NCBI GenBank assembly: GCA_021769135.1
Contig: JAETTM010000027.1
Span: 1-51,675 of the forward strand
Reading direction: 5' to 3'
Origin: Lachnospiraceae bacterium
Lineage (GTDB): Bacteria > Bacillota > Clostridia > Lachnospirales > Lachnospiraceae
DNA length: 51,675 bases
Shown here piece by piece: positions 17,159-25,071 of this stretch. The number at the start of each line of letters is the position of its first letter. Within the stretch, counting starts at the first letter, position 1. The notes under the pieces were generated by a model. That model was not told the DNA's origin and ran no database searches. It saw nothing but the letters and a program-made list of their open reading frames with translations. The translations under genes and the position numbers were made by a program.

Positions 17159-17263
17159 ATACAAGGCAGGTTTTTTTCGGTTGGAAAGAAATATAGAATT
17201 TGCTGTTAATATATGTAATCATTGGAAAAAAATTAGACAAAAGAACAAGGGAGAGGATAAAAA

Positions 17264-18454
17264 ATGGAAAGAAGAGTAGGAACAATTTCAAGAGGAATCC
17301 GTTGTCCGATTATTCGGGAAGGGGATAATTTGATGAAAATCGTGACGGACAGCGTTCTGGAAGCGGCGGAGGCGGAGGGCTTTTCGCTGCGCGACAGGGA
17401 TGTGATTGCGGTGACGGAGTCGGTGGTTGCCCGTGCCCAGGGGAACTATGCAACGGTGGACGATATTGCCAAGGATGTGAAAGAAAAATTGGGGGGCGGA
17501 ACGATAGGGGTGATTTTCCCCATATTGTCCAGAAACCGTTTTGCCATCTGCCTGCGGGGGATTGCCAAAGGGGCGGAAAAAATTGTGCTGATGTTAAGCT
17601 ATCCCAGCGATGAAGTGGGAAATGAATTGGTTTCTTTAGATAAGCTGGACGATGCGGGCATCAATCCCTACAGCGATTTGCTCACATTGGAAAAATACAG
17701 GGAGCTGTTTGGGGAAAATAAACATCCATTTACCGGCGTGGACTATGTCCAGTATTACAGCGACATAATCCGGGAGGAAGGAGCGGAAGTGGAAGTTATT
17801 TTTGCCAATGACTGCCGGAAAATTTTAAAGTATACGAAAAATGTATTGAACTGCGACATCCATACCCGCGCCCGCACGAAGAAGATTTTAAAAGCCTGTG
17901 GGGCGGAAGTAGTCTGCGGCTTGGATGATATTTTAAATGTGCCGGCGGATGGCAGCGGATATAATGAAAACTATGGGCTTCTTGGCTCCAATAAATCCAC
18001 GGAAAGTTCGGTGAAGTTGTTCCCCAGGGAATGCAGTGGACTTGTGATGGACATTCAAAAGGAAGTGTTGGAGCGGACAGGGAAACATGTGGAAGTCATG
18101 GTTTATGGCGATGGGGCATTCAAAGATCCGGTAGGGAAAATATGGGAACTGGCAGACCCTTGCGTATCTCCGGCCAGCACGCCGGGCCTGGACGGAACGC
18201 CCAATGAAGTGAAGTTAAAATATTTGGCGGATAATGACTTTAAAGATTTGTCCGGCGAAGCGTTAAAGGAAGCGATTGAGAACCGTATCCGTGAGAAGAA
18301 GGACAATCTGGTAGGGGATATGGCCGCCCAGGGAACGACGCCGAGGAAGCTGACCGATTTAATCGGCTCCCTTTGCGATTTGACAAGCGGCTCGGGGGAC
18401 AAAGGCACCCCTGTCATTTTGATACAAGGCTATTTTGATAATTATGTTTCATAG
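17264..18454 (+). CDS. Coenzyme F420-0:L-glutamate ligase family protein (CofE-like)
   Basis: 396-aa cytoplasmic protein of the F420_ligase family. CofE adds gamma-linked glutamate to F420-0 using GTP. Family-like features are VIAVTESVVARAQGNY (about residues 47-62), IFPILSRNRFAICLRGIAKGA, NDCRKILKYT, and the conserved acidic stretch VMVYGDGAFKDPVGKIWE. F420 is not expected in Lachnospiraceae and no other F420 gene is in the window, so the real acceptor is probably different. The gene has its own promoter and starts at ATG after an AGAGGATAAAAA site. It is followed 27 bp later by the TetM-like GTPase gene, so the two may be co-transcribed. Confidence 0.75.
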   Translation: MERRVGTISRGIRCPIIREGDNLMKIVTDSVLEAAEAEGFSLRDRDVIAVTESVVARAQGNYATVDDIAKDVKEKLGGGTIGVIFPILSRNRFAICLRGIAKGAEKIVLMLSYPSDEVGNELVSLDKLDDAGINPYSDLLTLEKYRELFGENKHPFTGVDYVQYYSDIIREEGAEVEVIFANDCRKILKYTKNVLNCDIHTRARTKKILKACGAEVVCGLDDILNVPADGSGYNENYGLLGSNKSTESSVKLFPRECSGLVMDIQKEVLERTGKHVEVMVYGDGAFKDPVGKIWELADPCVSPASTPGLDGTPNEVKLKYLADNDFKDLSGEALKEAIENRIREKKDNLVGDMAAQGTTPRKLTDLIGSLCDLTSGSGDKGTPVILIQGYFDNYVS

Positions 18455-18481
18455 GATTGGACTGTTGAGAGGTTAAGCGGA

Positions 18482-21199
18482 TTGGTAATCGGAATATTAG
18501 CCCATGTGGATGCGGGAAAAACAACTTTGTCGGAAGCCATGCTCTACTTTAGCGGAACAATAAGGCGGATGGGGAGGGTGGATAACCGGGATGCTTTTTT
18601 GGATACCTATGAATTGGAGCGCAGCCGGGGGATAACTATCTTTTCCAAGCAGGCGGTTTTCTCGCTGGGAGGCAGGCGGATGACATTGTTGGACACTCCC
18701 GGGCATGTGGATTTCTCGGCTGAGATGGAGCGCACGCTCCAGGTATTGGATGCGGCAGTATTGGTAATAAACGGGATGGACGGCGTTCAGGGGCATACCC
18801 TGACGCTGTGGCGCCTGTTGAAGAAATATGGCATACCGGTATTTCTGTTTGTAAATAAAATGGATCAGGACGGAACGGATAAAGAAGCGCTAATGAAGGA
18901 ACTGCAGGGCAGGCTGAGCGGCGAGTGCATCGATTTTACGGAAAAGCTGTCCGGAGGGGATGAACAGGAATTTTATGAAAATATTGCTATGGCAGAGGAA
19001 GAAATGCTGGATGCATTTTTAAGGCAAGGGAAGATTGCGGAGGAAGAAATCAGGAGACTGGTTACGGAACGGAAAATATTCCCTTGCTTTTTCGGTTCTG
19101 CGTTAAAAGCTATTGGTATAGATGAATTCCTTCTGGGCCTGCAGACTTATACGGAGGAAAAAGAATATCCGGAAACATTTGGGGCTAAGGTGTTTAAAAT
19201 TGCCAGGGACAACCAGGGGAACAGGCTGACATTTCTGAAAGTTACAGGGGGAAAACTAAGGGCCAGGGCGGTGATAGCGGGCGGTAAAGGGGATAGCCGG
19301 TGGGAGGAAAAGGTAAACCAGATACGGATTTATTCCGGTGAAAAATATACGCCTGCCGAAGAAGTTCCCGCAGGAACAATCTGTGCGGTAACTGGCCTGG
19401 GCCATACTCGGCCAGGGGAAGGGCTGGGGGCGGAACAGGAATCGTTCCTTCCCTTATTGGAGCCGGTGTTGACTTACAAGATAGGGCTTCCGCCGGAATG
19501 CGATGCCGCATTGCTCTTTCCCAAACTTAGACAGCTGGAAGAAGAAGAGCCCCAGCTTCATCTGGTATGGGATGAGACATTGCAGGAAATACAGGCCAAA
19601 ATTATGGGGGAAGTACAGACTGAGATTTTGAAAAGCCTTATTTTGGAACGGTTTGGGGTGAACGTTACATTTGGTGCAGGCAATATTGTATATAAAGAAA
19701 CCATTCGCAGGGCGGCGGAAGGGGTAGGGCATTTTGAGCCTTTGCGGCATTACGCTGAAGTCCATTTATTGCTGGAACCAGGGGAAGCGGGAAGCGGGCT
19801 GGTATTTTCTTCGTGCTGCAGCGAGGATGTGCTGGATAGGAACTGGCAGCGCCTGGTGTTGACCCACCTGGGAGAGAAAGAGCATAAAGGGGTACTGGTA
19901 GGGGCCCCGATTACAGATATGAAAATCACCCTGATAGGCGGGAAAGCCCACCAGAAGCATACGGAAGGCGGAGATTTCCGCCAGGCCTCTTACCGGGCGG
20001 TGCGCCAGGGACTGATGGAAGCAGGGCCGGTATTGCTGGAGCCTTATTATGATTTCCGGCTGGAGGTTCCGGGTCAAATGGTCGGGCGGGCCATGGCGGA
20101 TTTGGAAAAAAGAAGCGCCGTTTTTTCTTCGCCGGTTTTGGAAGGGGAAATGGCGGTACTGACTGGATTTGCCCCGGTGGCTTCCATGCAGGATTATCCA
20201 AGGGAAGCGGCGGCCTATACGAAAGGGCTTGGAAAGATATTCTGTACATTGAGAGGATATGAGCCTTGCCATAATGAAGAGGAAGTAATAGAGCAAAGCG
20301 GCTATGAAGCGGAAAGGGATATGGAAAATCCTGCCGGTTCTATATTTTGCGCCCATGGGGCGGGATTTTTTGTGGAATGGGATGAAGTCAAGGACTATAT
20401 GCATGTGGAAAGCTGCCTTTCAGGGGAAAAATCCGAAGGGCCAAAGGAAGAGGACGGTTTTTTCAGGCGGAGGAAAAGGGAAAAAGCCGCCCGGGAAGAG
20501 GAAGCCGGAAAATGGCTGGGAACAGAGGAAGTGGACGCCATTTTGGAAAAGGCCCTGTATGCGAACAAAAGCGGAAAGAGGAAACAGGGGAAGACGGGAA
20601 AAGGGAAAAGCGGTAACAGGGGAAACGGGGAAAACGGCAGAGGGCTGCCTCCAGGGCATAAGGAGGATATGGCGCCCAGAATCCGGGTTTACGGAAAGGA
20701 CAAATATCTTTTGGTGGATGGCTACAATATTATTTTCGCATGGAACGAATTAAAGGAATTGGCCAAGGTGAGCATAGATGGGGCAAGAGGAAGGCTGATG
20801 GATATCCTCTGCAATTATCAGGGCATCAGGAAATGCCATCTGATTCTCGTATTCGACGCCTATCGGGTGCAGGGTCATGATACGGAATTTTTTGACTACC
20901 ATAATATTCATGTGGTATATACGAAAGAGGCGGAAACGGCGGACCAGTATATTGAAAAATTTGCCTATCAGCATGGGAGCAAAGATGACGTGACCGTGGC
21001 TACTTCGGACGGGCTGGAGCAGATTATTATAAGGGGAAAAGGCTGCGCATTGTTGTCCGCAAGGGAATTGCAGGAAGAAATCCAAAGGGCTTCGGAGGAA
21101 ATCCAGAGGGCCTATGAGGATAAAATGCCAGAAGGGAGAAACTATCTGTTGGACGGTGTGGGGGAAGAGACGATGAAGGAATTGGAGAAGCTGCGTTGA
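18482..21199 (+). CDS. TetM-like ribosomal GTPase fused to a YacP/Rae1-type NYN ribonuclease domain
   Basis: 905 aa, TTG start with GAGAGG 9 bp upstream. The EF-G/TetM-like part shows G1 AHVDAGKTT (7-15), G2 RGIT (49-52), G3 DTPGH (71-75) and G4 NKMD (125-128). EF-G domains II-V continue to about residue 610 (for example GAPITDMKITLIGGKAHQKH, then GGDFRQASYRAV). A basic, low-complexity Lys/Gly/Asn-rich linker (about 650-735) leads to an NYN/PIN-like domain (739-905). That domain has the YacP pattern LLVDGYNIIFAW (D746), VFDAYRV, TADQYIEKFAY and VATSDGLEQ, whose Asp residues should bind metal. B. subtilis Rae1 (YacP) is a ribosome-A-site mRNA endonuclease, so the fusion may deliver an RNase to stalled ribosomes. 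The tip loop corresponding to TetM's SPVSTPADFR differs, so tetracycline resistance is not assured. Confidence 0.85.
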   Translation: MVIGILAHVDAGKTTLSEAMLYFSGTIRRMGRVDNRDAFLDTYELERSRGITIFSKQAVFSLGGRRMTLLDTPGHVDFSAEMERTLQVLDAAVLVINGMDGVQGHTLTLWRLLKKYGIPVFLFVNKMDQDGTDKEALMKELQGRLSGECIDFTEKLSGGDEQEFYENIAMAEEEMLDAFLRQGKIAEEEIRRLVTERKIFPCFFGSALKAIGIDEFLLGLQTYTEEKEYPETFGAKVFKIARDNQGNRLTFLKVTGGKLRARAVIAGGKGDSRWEEKVNQIRIYSGEKYTPAEEVPAGTICAVTGLGHTRPGEGLGAEQESFLPLLEPVLTYKIGLPPECDAALLFPKLRQLEEEEPQLHLVWDETLQEIQAKIMGEVQTEILKSLILERFGVNVTFGAGNIVYKETIRRAAEGVGHFEPLRHYAEVHLLLEPGEAGSGLVFSSCCSEDVLDRNWQRLVLTHLGEKEHKGVLVGAPITDMKITLIGGKAHQKHTEGGDFRQASYRAVRQGLMEAGPVLLEPYYDFRLEVPGQMVGRAMADLEKRSAVFSSPVLEGEMAVLTGFAPVASMQDYPREAAAYTKGLGKIFCTLRGYEPCHNEEEVIEQSGYEAERDMENPAGSIFCAHGAGFFVEWDEVKDYMHVESCLSGEKSEGPKEEDGFFRRRKREKAAREEEAGKWLGTEEVDAILEKALYANKSGKRKQGKTGKGKSGNRGNGENGRGLPPGHKEDMAPRIRVYGKDKYLLVDGYNIIFAWNELKELAKVSIDGARGRLMDILCNYQGIRKCHLILVFDAYRVQGHDTEFFDYHNIHVVYTKEAETADQYIEKFAYQHGSKDDVTVATSDGLEQIIIRGKGCALLSARELQEEIQRASEEIQRAYEDKMPEGRNYLLDGVGEETMKELEKLR

Positions 21200-21222
21200 A
21201 ATTGGCAGGCTGCGGAAAGGAT

Positions 21223-23208
21223 ATGGTTAATCGTATGAGGAACGTAATCAATAATAAGAAAATTATCCGAAACATCCGATGGATTGCAGCCCTGTTTTGC
21301 CTGCTGTTATTTTGGACGGCATGGGGAGCAAAAGGGGCGGCAGCCGGAGAAGGGGGGCGGGTCAGCATACTTTTTACCCATGATATGCATTCCCATATTA
21401 ACAGCTTCCGGACGGTTTATGAGGGTGAGGATGCGAACATCGGAGGGTTTGCCAGGATAGAAACGATTATCAAAGAAAAAAGGGAGCAGTTCCCGGAACT
21501 GCTGCTGGTAGACGGTGGGGATTTCTCCATGGGAAGCCTTTTTCAGACAGTATATGAGACACAGGCATCGGAGCTGCGCCTGATGGGGGCTATGGGCTAT
21601 GACGCTACTACTTTTGGCAACCACGAATTCGATTTCCGCTCCCAAGGGCTGGAAAATATGCTGCGGACGGCGGCTGGAAGCGGCGATGAGCTTCCTTCTC
21701 TTTTGGTATGCAATGTGGACTGGTCGCAGGCGGGGGAGGAGCAGCTGGAAATAAAGGCGGCCTTCCAGGAGTATGGGGTGAAAGAATATGAAATCGTGGA
21801 AAAGAACGGGATAAGAATCGCCTTGATTGGAGTATTTGGCGAGGATGCCCTGGCCTGTGCGCCTACATGCGCCCTTTCCTTTCAAAATCCGGCGGAAGCG
21901 GTGGCGGAGACTGTGGCCAAAATACGCGAAGAGGAAGATGTGGACATGCTGGTATGTCTGTCCCATTGCGGAACCAATGAAGACAAGAAAAAGTCAGAGG
22001 ACGAAATCATGGCCCAGAAAGTGCCGGAGTTGGACGTAATTATCAGCGGGCATTCCCATACTACATTGGAAGAGCCGCTGGTATATGGGGACACCTATAT
22101 TGTATCCGCCGGGGAATACGGAAAAGCGGTGGGGGCGTTCACCATGTCTTCAAAGGAGGACGGCAGATGGCAGATGGAAGACTATGAACTGATACCGACT
22201 ACGGAGGATGTGCCGGAGGATGAGGGGATGAAAGGGCGGATTGCCGAATTTGAGAAGAACATTGATGAAGATTATTTGTCATATTTTGGATATACCTCGG
22301 ATCAGGTGCTGGCCCATAACAGCTATGAATTCAGCACTGTCCAGGATTTGGAGCAGCAGCATACGGAGCATAATCTGGGCAATCTGCTGGCGGACGCATA
22401 TATTTATGCAGTAGAAACGGCAAAAGGGTATGACGGGATTCCGGTGGATATGGCCGTGGTGCCCAGCGGAACGGTGAGGGATACTTATGTGCCGGGAGAC
22501 ATTACCGTGGAAGATGTTTTCAACTCTTTCTCTTTGGGAATCGGCAAAGACGGCATTCCGGGCTATCCGCTGGTCAGCGTTTACCTGACGGGGAAGGAAT
22601 TGAAAATGACGGCGGAAATCGATGCTTCCATATCGGATTACATGAAGACCGTCCGTTTGTACATGGGCGGTCTGAATATGACTTATAATCCCCATAGGCT
22701 CATATTGAATCGAGTGACGGACGTATACCTGACCAGGGGGGATAACGGCCATAGTATACCTGGGGAAGCTTCCCCGGGAACAGAGCGGATAGAATTGGAG
22801 GATGATAAACTCTACCGGGTGGTGGCCGACTTGTATTCGGGCCAGATGCTTAGCGAAGTTACGGACATGTCCTACGGTTTTTTATCTTTGGTGCCCAAAC
22901 ATGCTGACGGCACGCCTGTTACCGATTTTGAGGATTGTATTGTTTATGACGGGGACAGGGAACTGAAAGCCTGGGCAGGGATTGCCAAATATGTTGCATC
23001 TTTTGAAACCAATGCCGACGGCATATCCGAAATCCCGGAATACTACAAAGAAAACAGGGGAAGAAAAAATGTGGAAGACAAAAAGGACCTCATCAGCCTG
23101 CTGAAAAACCCGAATAAATATGCGGCCATGATTGGGGGAGTCATCCTGTTTTCGATTATTATTTTTGCGGCGGTTATTATAGCCGTAGTTAGGCGGATGA
23201 AGAGGTAA
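21223..23208 (+). CDS. Surface-anchored 5'-nucleotidase/2',3'-cyclic phosphodiesterase family protein
   Basis: About 661 aa. An N-terminal basic stretch plus hydrophobic segment (RWIAALFCLLLFWTAW) is an export signal. A C-terminal membrane helix (YAAMIGGVILFSIIIFAAVI) followed by RRMKR anchors it with the catalytic domains outside. Metallophosphatase motifs are THDMHSH, VDGGDFSMGS, FGNHEFDF, LSHCGTNED and SGHSHT. The 5'-nucleotidase C-terminal domain follows (GNLLADAYIYAV, VPSGTVRDTYVPG, FNSFSLG). The likely role is extracellular nucleotide scavenging. Possible starts are TTG 21196 (overlapping the previous stop), ATG 21223 and ATG 21235; I chose 21223, though GGAAAGG is close to it. It overlaps or abuts the GTPase gene, so they share a transcript. 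Confidence 0.85.
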   Translation: MVNRMRNVINNKKIIRNIRWIAALFCLLLFWTAWGAKGAAAGEGGRVSILFTHDMHSHINSFRTVYEGEDANIGGFARIETIIKEKREQFPELLLVDGGDFSMGSLFQTVYETQASELRLMGAMGYDATTFGNHEFDFRSQGLENMLRTAAGSGDELPSLLVCNVDWSQAGEEQLEIKAAFQEYGVKEYEIVEKNGIRIALIGVFGEDALACAPTCALSFQNPAEAVAETVAKIREEEDVDMLVCLSHCGTNEDKKKSEDEIMAQKVPELDVIISGHSHTTLEEPLVYGDTYIVSAGEYGKAVGAFTMSSKEDGRWQMEDYELIPTTEDVPEDEGMKGRIAEFEKNIDEDYLSYFGYTSDQVLAHNSYEFSTVQDLEQQHTEHNLGNLLADAYIYAVETAKGYDGIPVDMAVVPSGTVRDTYVPGDITVEDVFNSFSLGIGKDGIPGYPLVSVYLTGKELKMTAEIDASISDYMKTVRLYMGGLNMTYNPHRLILNRVTDVYLTRGDNGHSIPGEASPGTERIELEDDKLYRVVADLYSGQMLSEVTDMSYGFLSLVPKHADGTPVTDFEDCIVYDGDRELKAWAGIAKYVASFETNADGISEIPEYYKENRGRKNVEDKKDLISLLKNPNKYAAMIGGVILFSIIIFAAVIIAVVRRMKR

Positions 23209-23215
23209 CAATTTG

Positions 23216-23253
23216 GCCCAGGACTTTGCACTTGCTGGGCAGCCGAAAGGCTG
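23216..23253 (+). promoter_or_regulatory. Structured leader before the MATE gene, possible riboswitch
   Basis: Within the 67-bp gap, GCCCAG (23216-23221) pairs with CTGGGC (23235-23240) around a 13-nt loop. AGCC (23241-23244) then pairs with GGCT (23249-23252) around a GAAA tetraloop. No T-tract follows; the ribosome site AAAAGGA follows about 10 bp later. MATE genes in Clostridia are sometimes preceded by guanidine-IV (mepA) riboswitches, but I cannot confirm the conserved nucleotides. Confidence 0.3.
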
Positions 23254-23275
23254 AACTGTTAAAAAGGATAAAATT

Positions 23276-24607
23276 ATGCAAAAAGACTTGACGAAAGGCC
23301 CCATCGCGGCCAATCTGCTGATTTTTGCCGTTCCATTGATGATAGGCAACTTATTGCAACAATTTTACAATATTGCCGATACCTGGATTGTAGGGCAGTT
23401 TCTTGGGGCGGATGCCCTGGCGGCGGTAGGTTCATCCTATACCCTAATGGTTTTCCTCACCTCCATCCTTCTGGGGCTGTGCATGGGAAGCGGCGCCGTT
23501 TTTTCCATTTATTTTGGGAAAAAAGATGAAAACTGCCTGAAAAACAGCATTTGCTTATCCTTTGTTTTCATCGGGGCAGTAACGCTTGTGCTGACCGGGC
23601 TTGTCTTTTGCGGATTGACGGGAATTATCCGACTATTGCAGGTTCCGGCCGCCATTGTTCCCTTGATGCGGGATTACCTTTGGGTTATTTTCTGGGGGAT
23701 TCCAGCCACTTTTCTGTACAACTATTTTTCCAATCTGCTAAGGGCGGTGGGGAATTCGGTGACCCCTTTGGCTTTTTTGGGAGGCTCGGCCATCCTGAAC
23801 ATTCTTTTGGATTTATTGTTTGTCCTTACCTTTCAGATGGGTGTGAAAGGGGCGGCGTGGGCAACCGTTATCTCCCAATATCTTTCCGGGATAGGGATGA
23901 TGGGGTACACCTTGCTTTCCTGCCCCCAGCTGCGCATACAGAAGTCGCATATGGTATGGAACCGGAATATTTTTAAAGAGATTACCGGCCTGTCCTCCCT
24001 GACCTGTGTCCAGCAGTCGATTATGAATCTGGGCATCTTGATGGTCCAGGGGCTGGTAAACAGCTTTGGCGCAGGGATTATGGCGGCCTTTGCAGCCGCT
24101 GTCAAAATTGATTCCTTCGCCTATATGCCAGTGCAGGACTTCGGCAATGCCTTTTCCACTTTTGTGGCCCAAAATTATGGGGCCGGGAAGACGGAACGCA
24201 TCAGGAAAGGAATCCGCAGTGCGGTCATATCGGTGTTTTTGTTCTGCATGGTTATCAGCGGGGGCGTATGGCTGTTTGCCCGCCCTTTGATGGGGATTTT
24301 TATCCCTGCTTCGGAAACCGGGATTATAGAAGCCGGCGTGCATTACCTCAGGATTGAAGGGGCGTGCTATATAGGCATCGGGCTGCTTTTTTTGCTTTAT
24401 GGCTTCTACCGGGCGGTGCGCAAACCGGGAATGTCGGTGGTGCTGACCGTGATTTCCCTTGGAACGAGAGTGGCTCTCGCCTATTTGCTCTCGTCCATTT
24501 CCTGGATTGGCGTCACCGGAATATGGGCTGCCGTGCCGATAGGATGGCTCCTTGCGGATATTACGGGCATTGGATGGTACATATTGCGGTATAGGGGAGG
24601 AGACTAG
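23276..24607 (+). CDS. MATE family multidrug/sodium antiporter-type efflux protein
   Basis: 443-aa integral membrane protein with 12 hydrophobic segments. The family N-terminus is clear: IAANLLIFAVPLMIGNLLQQFYNIADTWIVGQFLG (about residues 10-44), followed by LGLCMGSGAVFSIYFGKKD. The second half repeats the fold, with VQDFGNAFSTFVAQNYGAGK. It probably exports cationic compounds in exchange for Na+ or H+; the substrate is not predictable. It follows the 5'-nucleotidase gene with a short structured leader and an AAAAGGATAAA ribosome site. It is followed by an independent promoter for the PerR-like gene. Confidence 0.9.
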   Translation: MQKDLTKGPIAANLLIFAVPLMIGNLLQQFYNIADTWIVGQFLGADALAAVGSSYTLMVFLTSILLGLCMGSGAVFSIYFGKKDENCLKNSICLSFVFIGAVTLVLTGLVFCGLTGIIRLLQVPAAIVPLMRDYLWVIFWGIPATFLYNYFSNLLRAVGNSVTPLAFLGGSAILNILLDLLFVLTFQMGVKGAAWATVISQYLSGIGMMGYTLLSCPQLRIQKSHMVWNRNIFKEITGLSSLTCVQQSIMNLGILMVQGLVNSFGAGIMAAFAAAVKIDSFAYMPVQDFGNAFSTFVAQNYGAGKTERIRKGIRSAVISVFLFCMVISGGVWLFARPLMGIFIPASETGIIEAGVHYLRIEGACYIGIGLLFLLYGFYRAVRKPGMSVVLTVISLGTRVALAYLLSSISWIGVTGIWAAVPIGWLLADITGIGWYILRYRGGD

Positions 24608-24635
24608 CTGTTGTGGAAAATTTTGACATAAGCCC

Positions 24636-24678
24636 TCGACAAAAATAGGAGCAAGTGTTATAATTAGAATAATTCTAA
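24636..24678 (+). promoter_or_regulatory. PerR/Fur-type promoter-operator
   Basis: TCGACA (24636-24641), a 17-bp spacer and TATAAT (24659-24664) with an extended TGn form the promoter. Overlapping the -10, TTATAATTAGAATAA (24658-24672) matches the B. subtilis Per box TTATAATTATTATAA at 13 of 15 positions. TTAGAAT-A-ATTCTAA (24664-24678) is a perfect 7-1-7 palindrome of Fur-family type. This strongly suggests autorepression of the operon by its first gene and derepression by peroxide. Confidence 0.8.
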
Positions 24679-24696
24679 AACAAAGATGGTGGAAAG

Positions 24697-25056
24697 GTGA
24701 GCAGATACGCAGAATTGATATTGGAATTAATCAACCAGTCTAAGGATCATATGACTGCAGAGCAGATTTTTTTAAAATTGAAAAAAGCGGAGCCAAAGGT
24801 AGTCCAGGCGACTGTATATAATAATTTGAATGCTTTATGCCAGGATGGCCTGATACGGAAATTGTCCATAGAAAATTCCCCTGACCGTTATGACAAAATC
24901 CGGAAGCATGATCATCTTATATGCAGAAAATGCGGTGCATTGTCCGATATCAATTTTGAGGATTTGACAAAAAACCTGGAAAACCAGCTTGGGGAAGATA
25001 TTTTGTCTTATGATTTAAAGGTATTTTACCTTTGCCCAAAATGCAGGGGAGAATAA
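24697..25056 (+). CDS. perR: Fur-family peroxide-responsive repressor (PerR-like)
   Basis: 119-aa metal-dependent repressor with a GTG start. It lacks part of the usual N-terminal helix, so it is short for the family. The winged helix is seen in HMTAEQIFLKLKK and the recognition helix VVQATVYNNLNALCQDGLI. The metal-sensing region includes HDHLICRKCG (H-x-H and the first CxxC) and a C-terminal CPKC, the structural Zn site. Its own promoter contains a Per-box-like palindrome. The downstream genes are rubredoxin/flavoprotein and rubrerythrin, oxygen-detoxifying proteins of anaerobes. Fur or Zur are alternatives, but operon and operator favour PerR. Confidence 0.85.
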   Translation: MSRYAELILELINQSKDHMTAEQIFLKLKKAEPKVVQATVYNNLNALCQDGLIRKLSIENSPDRYDKIRKHDHLICRKCGALSDINFEDLTKNLENQLGEDILSYDLKVFYLCPKCRGE

Positions 25057-25071
25057 AGGGAGGTATTCATA

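Noticed and set aside
17264-18454. True F420 biosynthesis
   Set aside because: Only the CofE-like domain is present; no other F420 gene is in the window, so I do not claim the pathway.
18482-21199. Tetracycline-resistance gene (tet(M)-type)
   Set aside because: The GTPase is TetM-like, but it is fused to an NYN domain, is longer, differs at the resistance loop, and has no mobile-element flanks.
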